A stretch of 42,214 bases of DNA from a virus, in the IMG/VR virus record IMGVR_UViG_3300025647_000079, positions 1 through 42,214 of that record. One strand, 5' to 3'. The notes under the pieces are model-generated. The model was given only the letters and a program-made list of their open reading frames with translations. It was not told where the DNA came from and searched no databases. How positions within the stretch are numbered: position 1 is the first letter of the stretch; each line of letters starts with the position of its first letter. Below, piece by piece: positions 24,016-32,234 of the stretch. The translations under genes were made by a program, and so were the position numbers.

Positions 24016-24630
24016 ATGGCGAAGGTAACGAAGAAGATGCTGGTGAAGGCGGTAGATGAGATCAATGAGGAGCTGGCTATTGATCCACCTATTGATACAG
24101 ATCAAAGTTTGGATGATCTTATTGCCGCTGTAAAAGAAGAAGCTGATCACCCTGATGGTGGTTTTTTCGAGAATGACGATCTTTCAGATTCGACATTCAA
24201 GACACTAAAGAGTATTGGTGCAAAGATTCAGGAGGCTGAAGAAGAGGAAGAGGAAGAGGAAGCTGAAGAAGAGGAAGAGGAAGCTGAAGAAGAGGAATCT
24301 GAAGAGGAATCTGAAGAGGAATCTGAAGAGGAATCTGAAGAGAAAGAAGCTCCAAAGAAGAAGTCAAAGGAGAAAGTAAAGACCAAGAGCATTAAAGTTT
24401 CTGTTGGTAACGTCTATACACGAGAAAACTCTGTAGTTGATGCTATCAAGAAGACTCCGAAAACGTTGGACGAAATCGCTGACGCAGCAGACAAGCTGTA
24501 TATGAAAGCTCGCGATGTTGAGTCTAATATTAGACAGTCTGGCCATGTTGTAAAGGTAGCTCTTCGATTCCTCATTCCGGCTGGAGTCGTGTCTGTAAAT
24601 GAAAGCACCGGAAAGATCAGCTTGGCGTAA
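24016..24630 (+). CDS. Acidic repeat protein with possible winged-helix C-terminus
   Basis: 204 aa, with AAGGAGAAGGACAG upstream. Residues about 75-115 are almost entirely Glu, Ala and Ser, encoded by short tandem repeats. The N-terminal 70 residues are helical; the last 70 (VVDAIKKTPKTLDEIADAAD, then VESNIRQSGHVVKVALRFLI) resemble a winged helix. A possible promoter TTGACA (about 23973) lies upstream in a 93-bp gap. It overlaps the oxidoreductase start by TAATG. A DNA-mimic or linker role for the acidic part is speculative. Confidence 0.55.
   Translation: MAKVTKKMLVKAVDEINEELAIDPPIDTDQSLDDLIAAVKEEADHPDGGFFENDDLSDSTFKTLKSIGAKIQEAEEEEEEEEAEEEEEEAEEEESEEESEEESEEESEEKEAPKKKSKEKVKTKSIKVSVGNVYTRENSVVDAIKKTPKTLDEIADAADKLYMKARDVESNIRQSGHVVKVALRFLIPAGVVSVNESTGKISLA
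24289..24336 (+). repeat. 12-bp tandem repeat, four copies
   Basis: The unit GAAGAGGAATCT (Glu-Glu-Glu-Ser) is repeated four times without change, with related Glu/Ala-coding repeats just upstream (24237-24288). It is coding and likely prone to copy-number change. Confidence 0.85.
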
Positions 24631-25595
24631 TGAAAGTTGATATTGCTATCATTGGTTCAGGAATTGCTGGTGGCGTAACGGAATCTCTGTTGCGCCATCG
24701 GCGTCCTGTACTGTTCGAGGCCAGAAGTAGTTCGGAGTGTCTTCCGGACCATAACGCAGTCATGCGATTAAGAGACCCATCTGTTGGGCATGCTCTTGGT
24801 GCTGATATTGAAAAGATCAAAGTTCATAAAAGTCTTTTCTTTAGAGGACAGCACTTTTCAGAATCAAATCCACGATTCAACAATTTATATTCTCTAAAGG
24901 TAACAAATGGAGAGCATGTCGCTGGAAGATCGATAAACAATCTTGGAACCCAAGAACGATATCTTGCCAAATCAGTTATGGCTTCTGTCGGAGATAACCT
25001 GATGACAGACCATAGACTCATTAAGGTGAATACCGATAAGACACTTGTGTTCAAGACGATTGATTGCATAAGCACTATTGAATACAATTGGGCTGTCTCC
25101 ACCATTCCGATTCCTGCATTCTGTAAAGTTGCTGGCATTGATCTTCCGTTCGAGACGAAAAGCTATCCCATCTACATAACACGATGGAGCTTTCCAAAAG
25201 CCTCTAATGACTTGCACCAAACTATTTATTTTCCAGATCCTGATATAAATGTATATAGAGCTACAATTAGCAGCGGTGTTGTTACTGTTGAGGGTGTTAG
25301 TGAATTCGACGACATCAGCTTAAACGCAGTGTCAGAAGCTTTTGGAGTAGAGTTTAGAGAAAACGAAATAGAAATAGAAGAGTTTGTTCAGAAGTATGGA
25401 AAGATAGTTGACGCTCCTGGCTCAAAAAGGAAAAAGTTGTTGCGATATCTTACGGAGACATTTGGTATATTTTTTGTAGGTCGTCATGCAACTTGGCGAT
25501 CAATAAGAAGTGATGAACTTTTGCAAGACGCTAAAGTTGTCAGTCAGTTAATAACATCAGAGGAGGTTCGATATGAGTCAGCAAAAACTTTGTGA
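24630..25595 (+). CDS. FAD-dependent oxidoreductase-like protein
   Basis: 321 aa starting MKVDIAIIGSGIAGGVTES, an N-terminal dinucleotide-binding fold with GxGxxG at 9-14 and an acidic residue at the end of strand 2 (FEARSS). Near the C-terminus GIFFVGRHATWRSI resembles the second FAD-binding patch of amine-oxidase / UDP-galactopyranose-mutase-like enzymes. It lies between an acidic protein and ThyX and overlaps thyX by 23 bases, which suggests a shared role. Reducing the ThyX flavin, modifying a base or modifying a sugar are all possible. The substrate cannot be determined by eye. Confidence 0.65.
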   Translation: MKVDIAIIGSGIAGGVTESLLRHRRPVLFEARSSSECLPDHNAVMRLRDPSVGHALGADIEKIKVHKSLFFRGQHFSESNPRFNNLYSLKVTNGEHVAGRSINNLGTQERYLAKSVMASVGDNLMTDHRLIKVNTDKTLVFKTIDCISTIEYNWAVSTIPIPAFCKVAGIDLPFETKSYPIYITRWSFPKASNDLHQTIYFPDPDINVYRATISSGVVTVEGVSEFDDISLNAVSEAFGVEFRENEIEIEEFVQKYGKIVDAPGSKRKKLLRYLTETFGIFFVGRHATWRSIRSDELLQDAKVVSQLITSEEVRYESAKTL

Positions 25596-26316
25596 TGTGG
25601 AGCTTTGCTCCTATACGCAGGACGCAGAGAGAATACTGATCGCTGCAAAGCACACAAGGCGATTAGAGAAACACGACAAGGGTGCACCAATTGATCAGCA
25701 AGAGCTTCAACACTGTTTAAAGACAGTTCTCGCACCACTTGAATTCGTCGACTACATATTCCTCATCAAAGGTGTGACGCGAGCTTTCACACACCAGCTT
25801 GTTAGGAGTCGGGTTGGTACTTCTTTCGCTCAAGAGTCTATGCGGGTGGCGAACAAGTCTGGCCAAGCTTCCGCAAGAATTCAAAGTGAAAAACCTCAGT
25901 TCAAAACAGCTGTAGAAGTAAGTTTTGCCTGTTATGAATCAATGATAGAGGAGGGTGTTGCTACTGAAGATGCAAGAGGTGTTTTGCCAATAAACACACT
26001 TACCAACATCATGATGAAAATAAACTTGAGAGCGCTGAGTTCTATGATGAACAGCCGTCTTTGTGTAAGGACAGCAAAAGAATATCGAACTGTTGCTGAA
26101 GATATAAGAGATCTGGTTCTTAATATTCATCCGTGGGCAGAACCTGTATTGAGACCTTATTGTGCTCACCATGGCGTCTGCTGTTATCCAGCTTACACAA
26201 AGTGTCCTTTGAAAGCAAAGTATCAAGAGCTTCAGCCGGTTGATACAGAGCTTGATGAAATAATGGAAGAATGGAAAAGGCTTGTTCCGAATAATGCTTT
26301 CAACCCAATAAGCTAG
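25573..26316 (+). CDS. thyX: Flavin-dependent thymidylate synthase
   Basis: 247 aa with AGAGGAGGTTCGAT upstream. ThyX signature region: HQLVRSRVGTSFAQESMR (residues 74-91), where the usual RHRxxS is RSRVGTS at 78-84. ARGVLPINTLTNIMMKINLR and the following Arg-rich segment match the substrate-binding half. By family it makes dTMP from dUMP using methylene-THF, FAD and NADPH, supplying thymine for an AT-rich phage. The central His of the motif is Ser here, so activity or substrate (a modified pyrimidine) may differ. No ThyA is seen in the window. Confidence 0.85.
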   Translation: MSQQKLCDVELCSYTQDAERILIAAKHTRRLEKHDKGAPIDQQELQHCLKTVLAPLEFVDYIFLIKGVTRAFTHQLVRSRVGTSFAQESMRVANKSGQASARIQSEKPQFKTAVEVSFACYESMIEEGVATEDARGVLPINTLTNIMMKINLRALSSMMNSRLCVRTAKEYRTVAEDIRDLVLNIHPWAEPVLRPYCAHHGVCCYPAYTKCPLKAKYQELQPVDTELDEIMEEWKRLVPNNAFNPIS

Positions 26317-26324
26317 GAAAGAAA

Positions 26325-26384
26325 ATGATATATATAACAAGATGGCTAAAGAGAACACCACATAAAAATTATCTAAAATGGTAG
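26325..26384 (+). CDS. 19-codon leader or detached N-terminus of the next gene
   Basis: ATG at 26325 after AGGAAAGAAA, ending TAG at 26382-26384 and overlapping the next ATG (26378). The peptide starts MIYITRWLKRTPHKN, like the N-terminal strand and basic loop of GT-A glycosyltransferases. A -1 shift at CTA-AAA would join it in frame to the downstream protein. It could be a frameshift, a coupling peptide or chance. Confidence 0.35.
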   Translation: MIYITRWLKRTPHKNYLKW

Positions 26385-27148
26385 ATCAGATCTCCGACAT
26401 GAATAAAGAAATCGGAGAAAAAGATCCTGTGTTGAAGATCGCTATTTATGGGAAAGGATTTGTAGACAAGCCATACCCAGAAGAGCTTGTAGACGTTAAA
26501 GACTTTGTTATCGACCTTAGAGACGAAGAGATAGATACGATACCAGAGTCGTCTTTTATTCTGTTTCTTGAAGCGTTTGATATGTGGAACAAAAACAAGG
26601 GACACGATTGGGTTTGTACAATGGATGACGACGCAAGACTTGACAACATATCTTTGTGGATAGAGAGGCTAGATTCTGTTTTTGAAAAAGGTGACACAGG
26701 AGCTTTAGGACCGATGTCTGTTCTACGAAAGAATGTTTTGAAGATGTCCAACAATCCAAATGAAACAAAAGACATGGCTGCCGGAGCATTAGCTTCTATG
26801 GGGTGTCAGGCTTACTCTAAGTCTTTGATCTCCAAAGGTATTCAATCTGGTGTGATAGAGTCAATTGTCGATCTTATAAAGTTCAGATTTGACATCCCGA
26901 TGTATCTTCTTTGCAAAAGTTATGGGCTTAAAACCAGAGAGACTCCTCTTCCGTTTTGCCACAGAGTTAGTGGTGGAGCTAAAGACAAAAAAGTAGATGA
27001 AAAAATAATTCAGAAAAAGATAGACGAAATCAATTATGATTTTGATAAAATATCTTTTCTGTTTCCTAACCACAAAGCTATCATAGAGAAAAATAGGAAG
27101 ATGTCGATAAAGTCTGCAGAAAGACTGCTGGAAAAATCTAAGAAGTGA
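26378..27148 (+). CDS. Glycosyltransferase-like protein (GT-A, DxD)
   Basis: 256 aa. WVCTMDDDARLDN near residue 82 is a GT-A type DxD motif, preceded by an acidic alpha/beta region and followed by GALGPMSVLRKNV and AAGALASMGCQAYS, which could bind the sugar donor. The annotated start lacks the usual N-terminal beta-alpha unit of GT-A enzymes; the upstream 19 codons in another frame look like that missing piece. It sits in the nucleotide-metabolism block, so it may glucosylate modified DNA bases or act on cell surface sugars. The substrate is unknown. Confidence 0.55.
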   Translation: MVDQISDMNKEIGEKDPVLKIAIYGKGFVDKPYPEELVDVKDFVIDLRDEEIDTIPESSFILFLEAFDMWNKNKGHDWVCTMDDDARLDNISLWIERLDSVFEKGDTGALGPMSVLRKNVLKMSNNPNETKDMAAGALASMGCQAYSKSLISKGIQSGVIESIVDLIKFRFDIPMYLLCKSYGLKTRETPLPFCHRVSGGAKDKKVDEKIIQKKIDEINYDFDKISFLFPNHKAIIEKNRKMSIKSAERLLEKSKK

Positions 27149-27179
27149 TTTACAGATTTAAGAGAAAGGAAAGGAAAAG

Positions 27180-27878
27180 ATGATCACAAATTGTATTGCA
27201 ATAGATTTTGACGGAGTGTTAAGGAAAAGTAATCGCTATGACAAAACCTCTTTTGGAGAGCCAAGTGATGGAGCTTCAAATGCAACAAAGAAGATCAAAG
27301 ATTTGGGATATGATATTATAATTCACACTTGTAGAGGCGAACACGAACACGACGAGATAGCAGAGTGGTGTGAGGAGAACGATATAAAGTTTGATTATAT
27401 CAACCACAGTCCTATCAACAGGACACTAAAGCTTGCAAAAAACAAGCCGAACGCTGACTATTATATCGATGACAAAGCAATAAGATTTGAAGGTGATTGG
27501 GAAAGTGTTCTTTGCCAAATAGATAAAAGTTTTGAAATTGTAGAACTTGATGATCTTGAAAAGATTTTCGAGACTGGTGATGCTATAAGAAAACAGCGTA
27601 CAGCGCAATATGGCAACTTTCAAGAAGGCAACAGGAACCAAGGTCTTTTGTGGACAGCTATGATCCAAAATTATTTCGGAATCAGATTACCACACTCAAT
27701 TCCGGCTGATTTAGTTTCTATGATGATGGCAGGCATGAAGGCTATGAGAGCTGTCTCAAAAGGTGTACCGTTCCACGGAGACAATTATGTTGACATGATA
27801 AACTATACAAAGATGGCAGCTGAGTCTAGAGTTCTTTTAGAGAAAGAAATTGCTGAGGACGTAGATGCCGAGAAATAA
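27180..27878 (+). CDS. HAD-like phosphatase fused to DUF6378
   Basis: 232 aa. Residues 1-115 are a small HAD-type domain: CIAIDFDGVL (nucleophile Asp at 9), IIIHTCRGEHEH as motif II, and YYIDDKAI as the acidic motif IV. Residues about 140-225 (RKQRTAQYGNFQ, MMMAGMKAMRAVSKG, HGDNYVDMINYTKMAAES) match the phage DUF6378 domain often seen near nucleotide enzymes. The fusion suggests a nucleotide or sugar-phosphate phosphatase. It overlaps the polymerase gene by 14 bases and has AAGGAAAGGAAAAG upstream. Confidence 0.75.
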   Translation: MITNCIAIDFDGVLRKSNRYDKTSFGEPSDGASNATKKIKDLGYDIIIHTCRGEHEHDEIAEWCEENDIKFDYINHSPINRTLKLAKNKPNADYYIDDKAIRFEGDWESVLCQIDKSFEIVELDDLEKIFETGDAIRKQRTAQYGNFQEGNRNQGLLWTAMIQNYFGIRLPHSIPADLVSMMMAGMKAMRAVSKGVPFHGDNYVDMINYTKMAAESRVLLEKEIAEDVDAEK

Positions 27879-30800
27879 GAAAAAAAGTAAATCAAGTTTC
27901 GCTTCTGGCTTTTGCCATCTTCATGTTCATACTGAGTATAGCCTTCTTGATGGATTCGGAACAGCTAAGCAATACGCTGAGGTTGCAAAGGAACTAGGGT
28001 TCAACTGTTTGGCTTGCACCGATCACGGAAATGTAGATGGTGCTTTGAAGTTTCAGAATGCTTGTACAGAAGCTGGCATAGCTCCTATATTTGGCTGTGA
28101 GTTGTACGTCGTTGAAGATGCAGAGATTAAAGAGAAAGGTGAAAAAAGAAGACATCTCTGTGTCTTTGTAGAGTCTAAAAAAGGTTGGGTGAATCTGTTG
28201 AAGCTGCTTACTTTAGCCAACACAAAAGGATTCTACTACAGACCACGAGTTGATCCAAAAATGCTATTGGATAATTGCGAAGGTCTTATATTCACAACCG
28301 CTTGCGCTTCTTCTGTCATTGTAGACGAAAGCTGGGGTGTTGATCTGATAAAGAATCTTGTCGACAGAATAGGAAAGGACTCTGTCTTTGTTGAGCTGAT
28401 GCCACACGACTACGAAGACCAGATAACAGTAAATGACAAGTCTGTTGATTTAGCAGAGGAGCTTGGTCTTGGGATAATAATGACAAACGATTGTCACTAT
28501 CCTGAAAAAGAAGATGCTGTTGCTCAAGAGGTTCTTTTAGCCATTCAGAGGAAAGCTAAATGGAAAGACCCAGACAGATGGAGATTTGATGTTGAAGGTC
28601 TTTATCTAAAAACTGAAAACGAAATGGCTACAGCTTTTGAAAAGGGATACCCAATCGACCACGACCTGTTTCAAGAATGCATCGAAAACACAAGTGTTAT
28701 TGCAAATAGATGCATCTCTGGATTTCCGTGTCTTGAAAAACAAGAGGTCGTCCTCCCTAAGATCAAAGGCCATGGCAAAAAGACAGACACAGAGATAATG
28801 GAAGAGATTATAGAGTCTGGTTATGAAAATCTTATAGCTCCAAATTTACCGAAACAAGGACCGAATGAAAAAGTATTAACAGAGAAAGATTACCGAGAAA
28901 GAATCAAAGAAGAGTTTGGCTTGATCTGTGAACTTAATTTCCAGAAATATTTTCTTGTGGTTTGGGAGTTGATAAATTGGTGCAGATCAGAAAACATATT
29001 AACAGGACCAGGACGCGGATCGGTTGGTGGAAGTCTTGTTGCATATCTTATGGGTATAACAAAAGTTGACGCTCTTGAATACGGCTTGATCTTTTCTAGA
29101 TTTATTTCACCAGCTCGAATCGACCTCCCAGACATAGACATGGATTTCGAAGATCGAAAAAGACATCTTGTGAGAAAGCACCTTGAGGACACTTATGGGA
29201 AAGAGTGTGTAGCTGGCATATCAACTTTTAGCAAACTCAAAGGACGTGCTGCACTTAGAGATGTGGCAAGAGTTTTCGATGTTCCATTTTCAGACGTAGA
29301 CAAAGCTGCAAAAAGTATTGTTGTTCGTAGTGGTGGCGACTTCAGAGCAGACTATACAATTGCAGATGCATTTATAACTTTTGAAGATGGTATAGCATTC
29401 AAAGAGAAATATCCAGAGGTTGCTGATCTTGCCTGCAAATTAGAAGGACAGGTGAGAGGTACAGGACAGCATGCTGCTGGAATCTGTGTAGACTCTAAAG
29501 ACTTACGAGAAGGAACAAAGTGTGTACTCTGTAAAAGAGGTGACAACATCGTAACAAATTGGGACAAGTATGATTCAGAGTTTTTTGGTATGATGAAACT
29601 TGACGTGCTTGGTCTTTCCGCTTTGTCTGTTCTGTCTAAAGCAAGAGACGCAATTGAAGAGAACCATGGCAAGAGAATCGAATATGAGGACCTTGGTTTT
29701 AACGATGAAGCGGTGTTCAAAGAAATATCAGCAGGTCATACTGTTGGCGCTTTTCAAATTGGATCTCCTGGCCTTTCAAAGTTTTGCGGAGAATTAGGAG
29801 TTGATGATTTTGATGACTTGGTTAATGCAACTTCTCTGTGGCGACCAGGAACTCTTAGATCAGGGATGACAACAGAATTTCAAAAGCGAAAGAAAAACGA
29901 ATCCGAATGGGATTATGTTCACCCAGCACTTGAGCCGATAACAAGAAACACCTATGGCATCATTTTGTATCAAGAGCAGGTTATGTTGCTCATGTATAAT
30001 CTTGCCGGCGTTGGTTGGAGAACTTGTGATGTGATCAGAAAGGTTATCAGCAAGAGCCAAGGAGATGCTCTGATTGAGCAATTCAAAGGTGAATTCATAA
30101 AAGGCTGTAAAGAGAAAGATACACTTGGAGAGAAAGAAGCGGGAAAGGTTTGGGACGAGCTTTCATCATTTGGCTCTTATGGCTTTAATCGATCTCACGC
30201 TGTTGAATATTCTATGATCACATATTGGGACATGTGGCTTAAGACTTATTACCCAGCTGAATTTCTTGCAGCCTCTTTAACTTATGGTGCGAAAGATAAA
30301 AAGTCTGAACTTGTCAGAGAAGCCAGACGCATAGGGCTGAAAATAAAACCTCCCAAGATAGACGTCTCTCACCCAACAGAGTGGGTTGGCAAAGACAACA
30401 TACTCGTAGCTCCTCTATCAGAGATCAAAGGGATTGGTGCTGCCGCTTGCAAAAAAATACAAAAAGCGAAATCTAAGAATTCAGACAAGTCGTTTTTCAA
30501 ATCAGATGCTGAAGAATCACTTCCCTCTAACATAGTTTCTCTTTTGGACAGAATTCATGCATATGATTTAGATTACGAATTCTCCGACTCGGAAATCTCT
30601 GACATATCAGGATTATTCAGCTTTGACATCTCTTCTGATCCGATGAGAGAGATAAGAGGCATAGTTGAATTGATAAAACCTTACAGCGCTTCAATAGCTG
30701 AAATCAGTAGTGGCAAAGTTAAAGGCAAGAATCTTTCCGTGTGTCGAATTGATGATCTTAGATTTGGATATCGAAAGAGCGTCATGAAGAACTTAAGAAA

Positions 30801-31644
30801 GAAGGGTAGTGAAAATATTGACATGGCTGGTACCAAAGAAAATTTGGGTGGTGTATACGGCTTTTGTCGAGACGAGTTTAGCACCGACATGCTGGTGTTC
30901 AATGATTCTGTTTATCAGAAAAAGAAAAATAAAGTTGAACACTGCGCTGGTCAATGGTTCATAGCTGAATTAGAAAAGAGTCATACAAATGTTGTGTGCA
31001 GTGATTTATGGCTTACAGAAGATCTACTAAATTGTGACATAGAAGATCTTGGTCTAGAGCTTTTACCTCGTAAAAAACAGCCAGAAATAGACCTTGGTAA
31101 TCTTATTGACAAGTGCAAAGCTTGCGATTTGCGAAATAAAGCCTCCTGCAGCCCTGTAAAGCCGTCCTATGGGAGTCACCCAATACTTATACTAGGTGAA
31201 GCTCCTAACAGCTTAGAAGCTAAAGCAAACTCTTTTCTGTCGTCTACTTCAGCTGCCGTCCTTTGGGATCGACTTGACGACAGCGGCATCAAGCGGAAAA
31301 ACTGTTTTGTTGATAGCGTAGTGAAGTGTTGCGTAGACAAGACGAAGGACATAACCCAAAAGCATATCACTGGATGTTCAGATTGGGTTTATGGTTTAAT
31401 AGAGTCTGTAAGACCAGTTGTGGTTCTAGCACTTGGTAACATTTCTGTAAATGCAATAACCGGTGAAAAGTCGGGCATCAATACTCTCAATGGAACAACT
31501 CAGTGGATGCCAAGCCTAAAGTGCTGGGTGTGCTGGTGTGTGAGTCCATATAGTGCTTCTTATTCAACTGAGAACAAAGAGATGTTCTTCAAAGGAGTCG
31601 ACAACTTTACAAACACAATAGAAAGATTAGGAGGACTGGTTTGA
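27865..31644 (+). CDS. dnaE: DNA polymerase III alpha subunit (DnaE) fused to a uracil-DNA-glycosylase-like domain
   Basis: 1259 aa. The PHP domain is near the N-terminus (CHLHVHTEYSLLDG, TDHGNVDG, GCELYVV). The polymerase palm holds PDIDMDFED (catalytic Asp near residues 422-426), then HTVGAFQIGS, YQEQVMLLM and FGSYGFNRSHAVEYS. After a shortened C-terminal part, residues about 1075-1250 are homologous to family 4/5 uracil-DNA glycosylases: CKACDLRNKAS, ILILGEAPNSLEA, DSVVKCC, TGCSDWV, VVVLALGN. All four iron-sulfur cysteines appear present. The usual catalytic HPS motif is replaced by SPYS, so this domain may bind uracil or DNA rather than excise. The polymerase replicates the phage genome; no separate proofreading exonuclease is seen. 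Confidence 0.9.
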   Translation: MPRNKKKSKSSFASGFCHLHVHTEYSLLDGFGTAKQYAEVAKELGFNCLACTDHGNVDGALKFQNACTEAGIAPIFGCELYVVEDAEIKEKGEKRRHLCVFVESKKGWVNLLKLLTLANTKGFYYRPRVDPKMLLDNCEGLIFTTACASSVIVDESWGVDLIKNLVDRIGKDSVFVELMPHDYEDQITVNDKSVDLAEELGLGIIMTNDCHYPEKEDAVAQEVLLAIQRKAKWKDPDRWRFDVEGLYLKTENEMATAFEKGYPIDHDLFQECIENTSVIANRCISGFPCLEKQEVVLPKIKGHGKKTDTEIMEEIIESGYENLIAPNLPKQGPNEKVLTEKDYRERIKEEFGLICELNFQKYFLVVWELINWCRSENILTGPGRGSVGGSLVAYLMGITKVDALEYGLIFSRFISPARIDLPDIDMDFEDRKRHLVRKHLEDTYGKECVAGISTFSKLKGRAALRDVARVFDVPFSDVDKAAKSIVVRSGGDFRADYTIADAFITFEDGIAFKEKYPEVADLACKLEGQVRGTGQHAAGICVDSKDLREGTKCVLCKRGDNIVTNWDKYDSEFFGMMKLDVLGLSALSVLSKARDAIEENHGKRIEYEDLGFNDEAVFKEISAGHTVGAFQIGSPGLSKFCGELGVDDFDDLVNATSLWRPGTLRSGMTTEFQKRKKNESEWDYVHPALEPITRNTYGIILYQEQVMLLMYNLAGVGWRTCDVIRKVISKSQGDALIEQFKGEFIKGCKEKDTLGEKEAGKVWDELSSFGSYGFNRSHAVEYSMITYWDMWLKTYYPAEFLAASLTYGAKDKKSELVREARRIGLKIKPPKIDVSHPTEWVGKDNILVAPLSEIKGIGAAACKKIQKAKSKNSDKSFFKSDAEESLPSNIVSLLDRIHAYDLDYEFSDSEISDISGLFSFDISSDPMREIRGIVELIKPYSASIAEISSGKVKGKNLSVCRIDDLRFGYRKSVMKNLRKKGSENIDMAGTKENLGGVYGFCRDEFSTDMLVFNDSVYQKKKNKVEHCAGQWFIAELEKSHTNVVCSDLWLTEDLLNCDIEDLGLELLPRKKQPEIDLGNLIDKCKACDLRNKASCSPVKPSYGSHPILILGEAPNSLEAKANSFLSSTSAAVLWDRLDDSGIKRKNCFVDSVVKCCVDKTKDITQKHITGCSDWVYGLIESVRPVVVLALGNISVNAITGEKSGINTLNGTTQWMPSLKCWVCWCVSPYSASYSTENKEMFFKGVDNFTNTIERLGGLV

Positions 31645-32195
31645 AAAAAGATCGAATGTTAATACCAACACCAACAGGAAAGATCATCGACTTGAACCGT
31701 CTTCATATTAGCGACATCGACGTGAAAGACATAGCTCGTGCTCTAAGCAAAATCCCGTGTTACAACGGAGCTACAAAATTCTTCTACAGTTTAGCTCAGC
31801 ACAGCGTTATCGTGTCAGGTCGAGTTCAAAAGAAATATAGACTTGAAGCATTACTGCATCACGCTTCTGTCTCTTATCTTGGAGGTGGTTGTAATATAAA
31901 CACCCACAACCGGATTGGATGCTACAATACAGAATTGATCGAAGATGTGACTATAAAAATATTGAGAAGGTTTGGTTTGTCAAAGGAGTCTTATTATCTT
32001 GGTCTGTGCTCTGAGGTAAGAGGACAAGACGATCTTGTTAGGTGTGCAGAAATTGACAACCTTATTGAAAATGGAGAATCTGTTCGACAGCTTGTCGGGC
32101 CAAAAGGAAAAGCTCCTCACATAATAATAAAACCCATGTTGCCAGAGGAGGCAGAAGTTGCGTTCATAAAGCAATACGATAATTGTTACTCTTAA
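31641..32195 (+). CDS. HD-domain family protein with altered HD motif
   Basis: 184 aa from a TTG at 31641 (TAGGAGG six bases upstream), overlapping the dnaE stop. It matches phage YfbR-like HD phosphohydrolases: a DIARALSKIPCYNG start, FFYSLAQHSVIVS (His 54), then ALLHHASVSYLGG. The metal-binding HD pair is HH here (73-74), and the second Asp after YLG is also missing. These enzymes normally hydrolyse 5'-deoxynucleotides. This copy is probably inactive or has changed chemistry. Confidence 0.7.
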   Translation: MKKDRMLIPTPTGKIIDLNRLHISDIDVKDIARALSKIPCYNGATKFFYSLAQHSVIVSGRVQKKYRLEALLHHASVSYLGGGCNINTHNRIGCYNTELIEDVTIKILRRFGLSKESYYLGLCSEVRGQDDLVRCAEIDNLIENGESVRQLVGPKGKAPHIIIKPMLPEEAEVAFIKQYDNCYS

Positions 32196-32211
32196 AAGTT
32201 TCTTGTATAAC

Positions 32212-32218
32212 GTATAAT
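32212..32218 (+). promoter_or_regulatory. -10-only promoter candidate before the recombination operon
   Basis: ACGTATAATAAGG, 17 bases before the ATG at 32235. No -35 hexamer is visible. The same CGTATAATA core occurs at 20333-20341 and 37812-37820. The -10 is very close to the start codon, so the 5' leader would be short. Confidence 0.5.
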
Positions 32219-32234
32219 AAGGAGAGGAGAAGTT

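Noticed and set aside
24237-24345. CRISPR-like tandem repeats
   Set aside because: Repeats are 12 bp without unique spacers and encode a Glu/Ser tract in frame.
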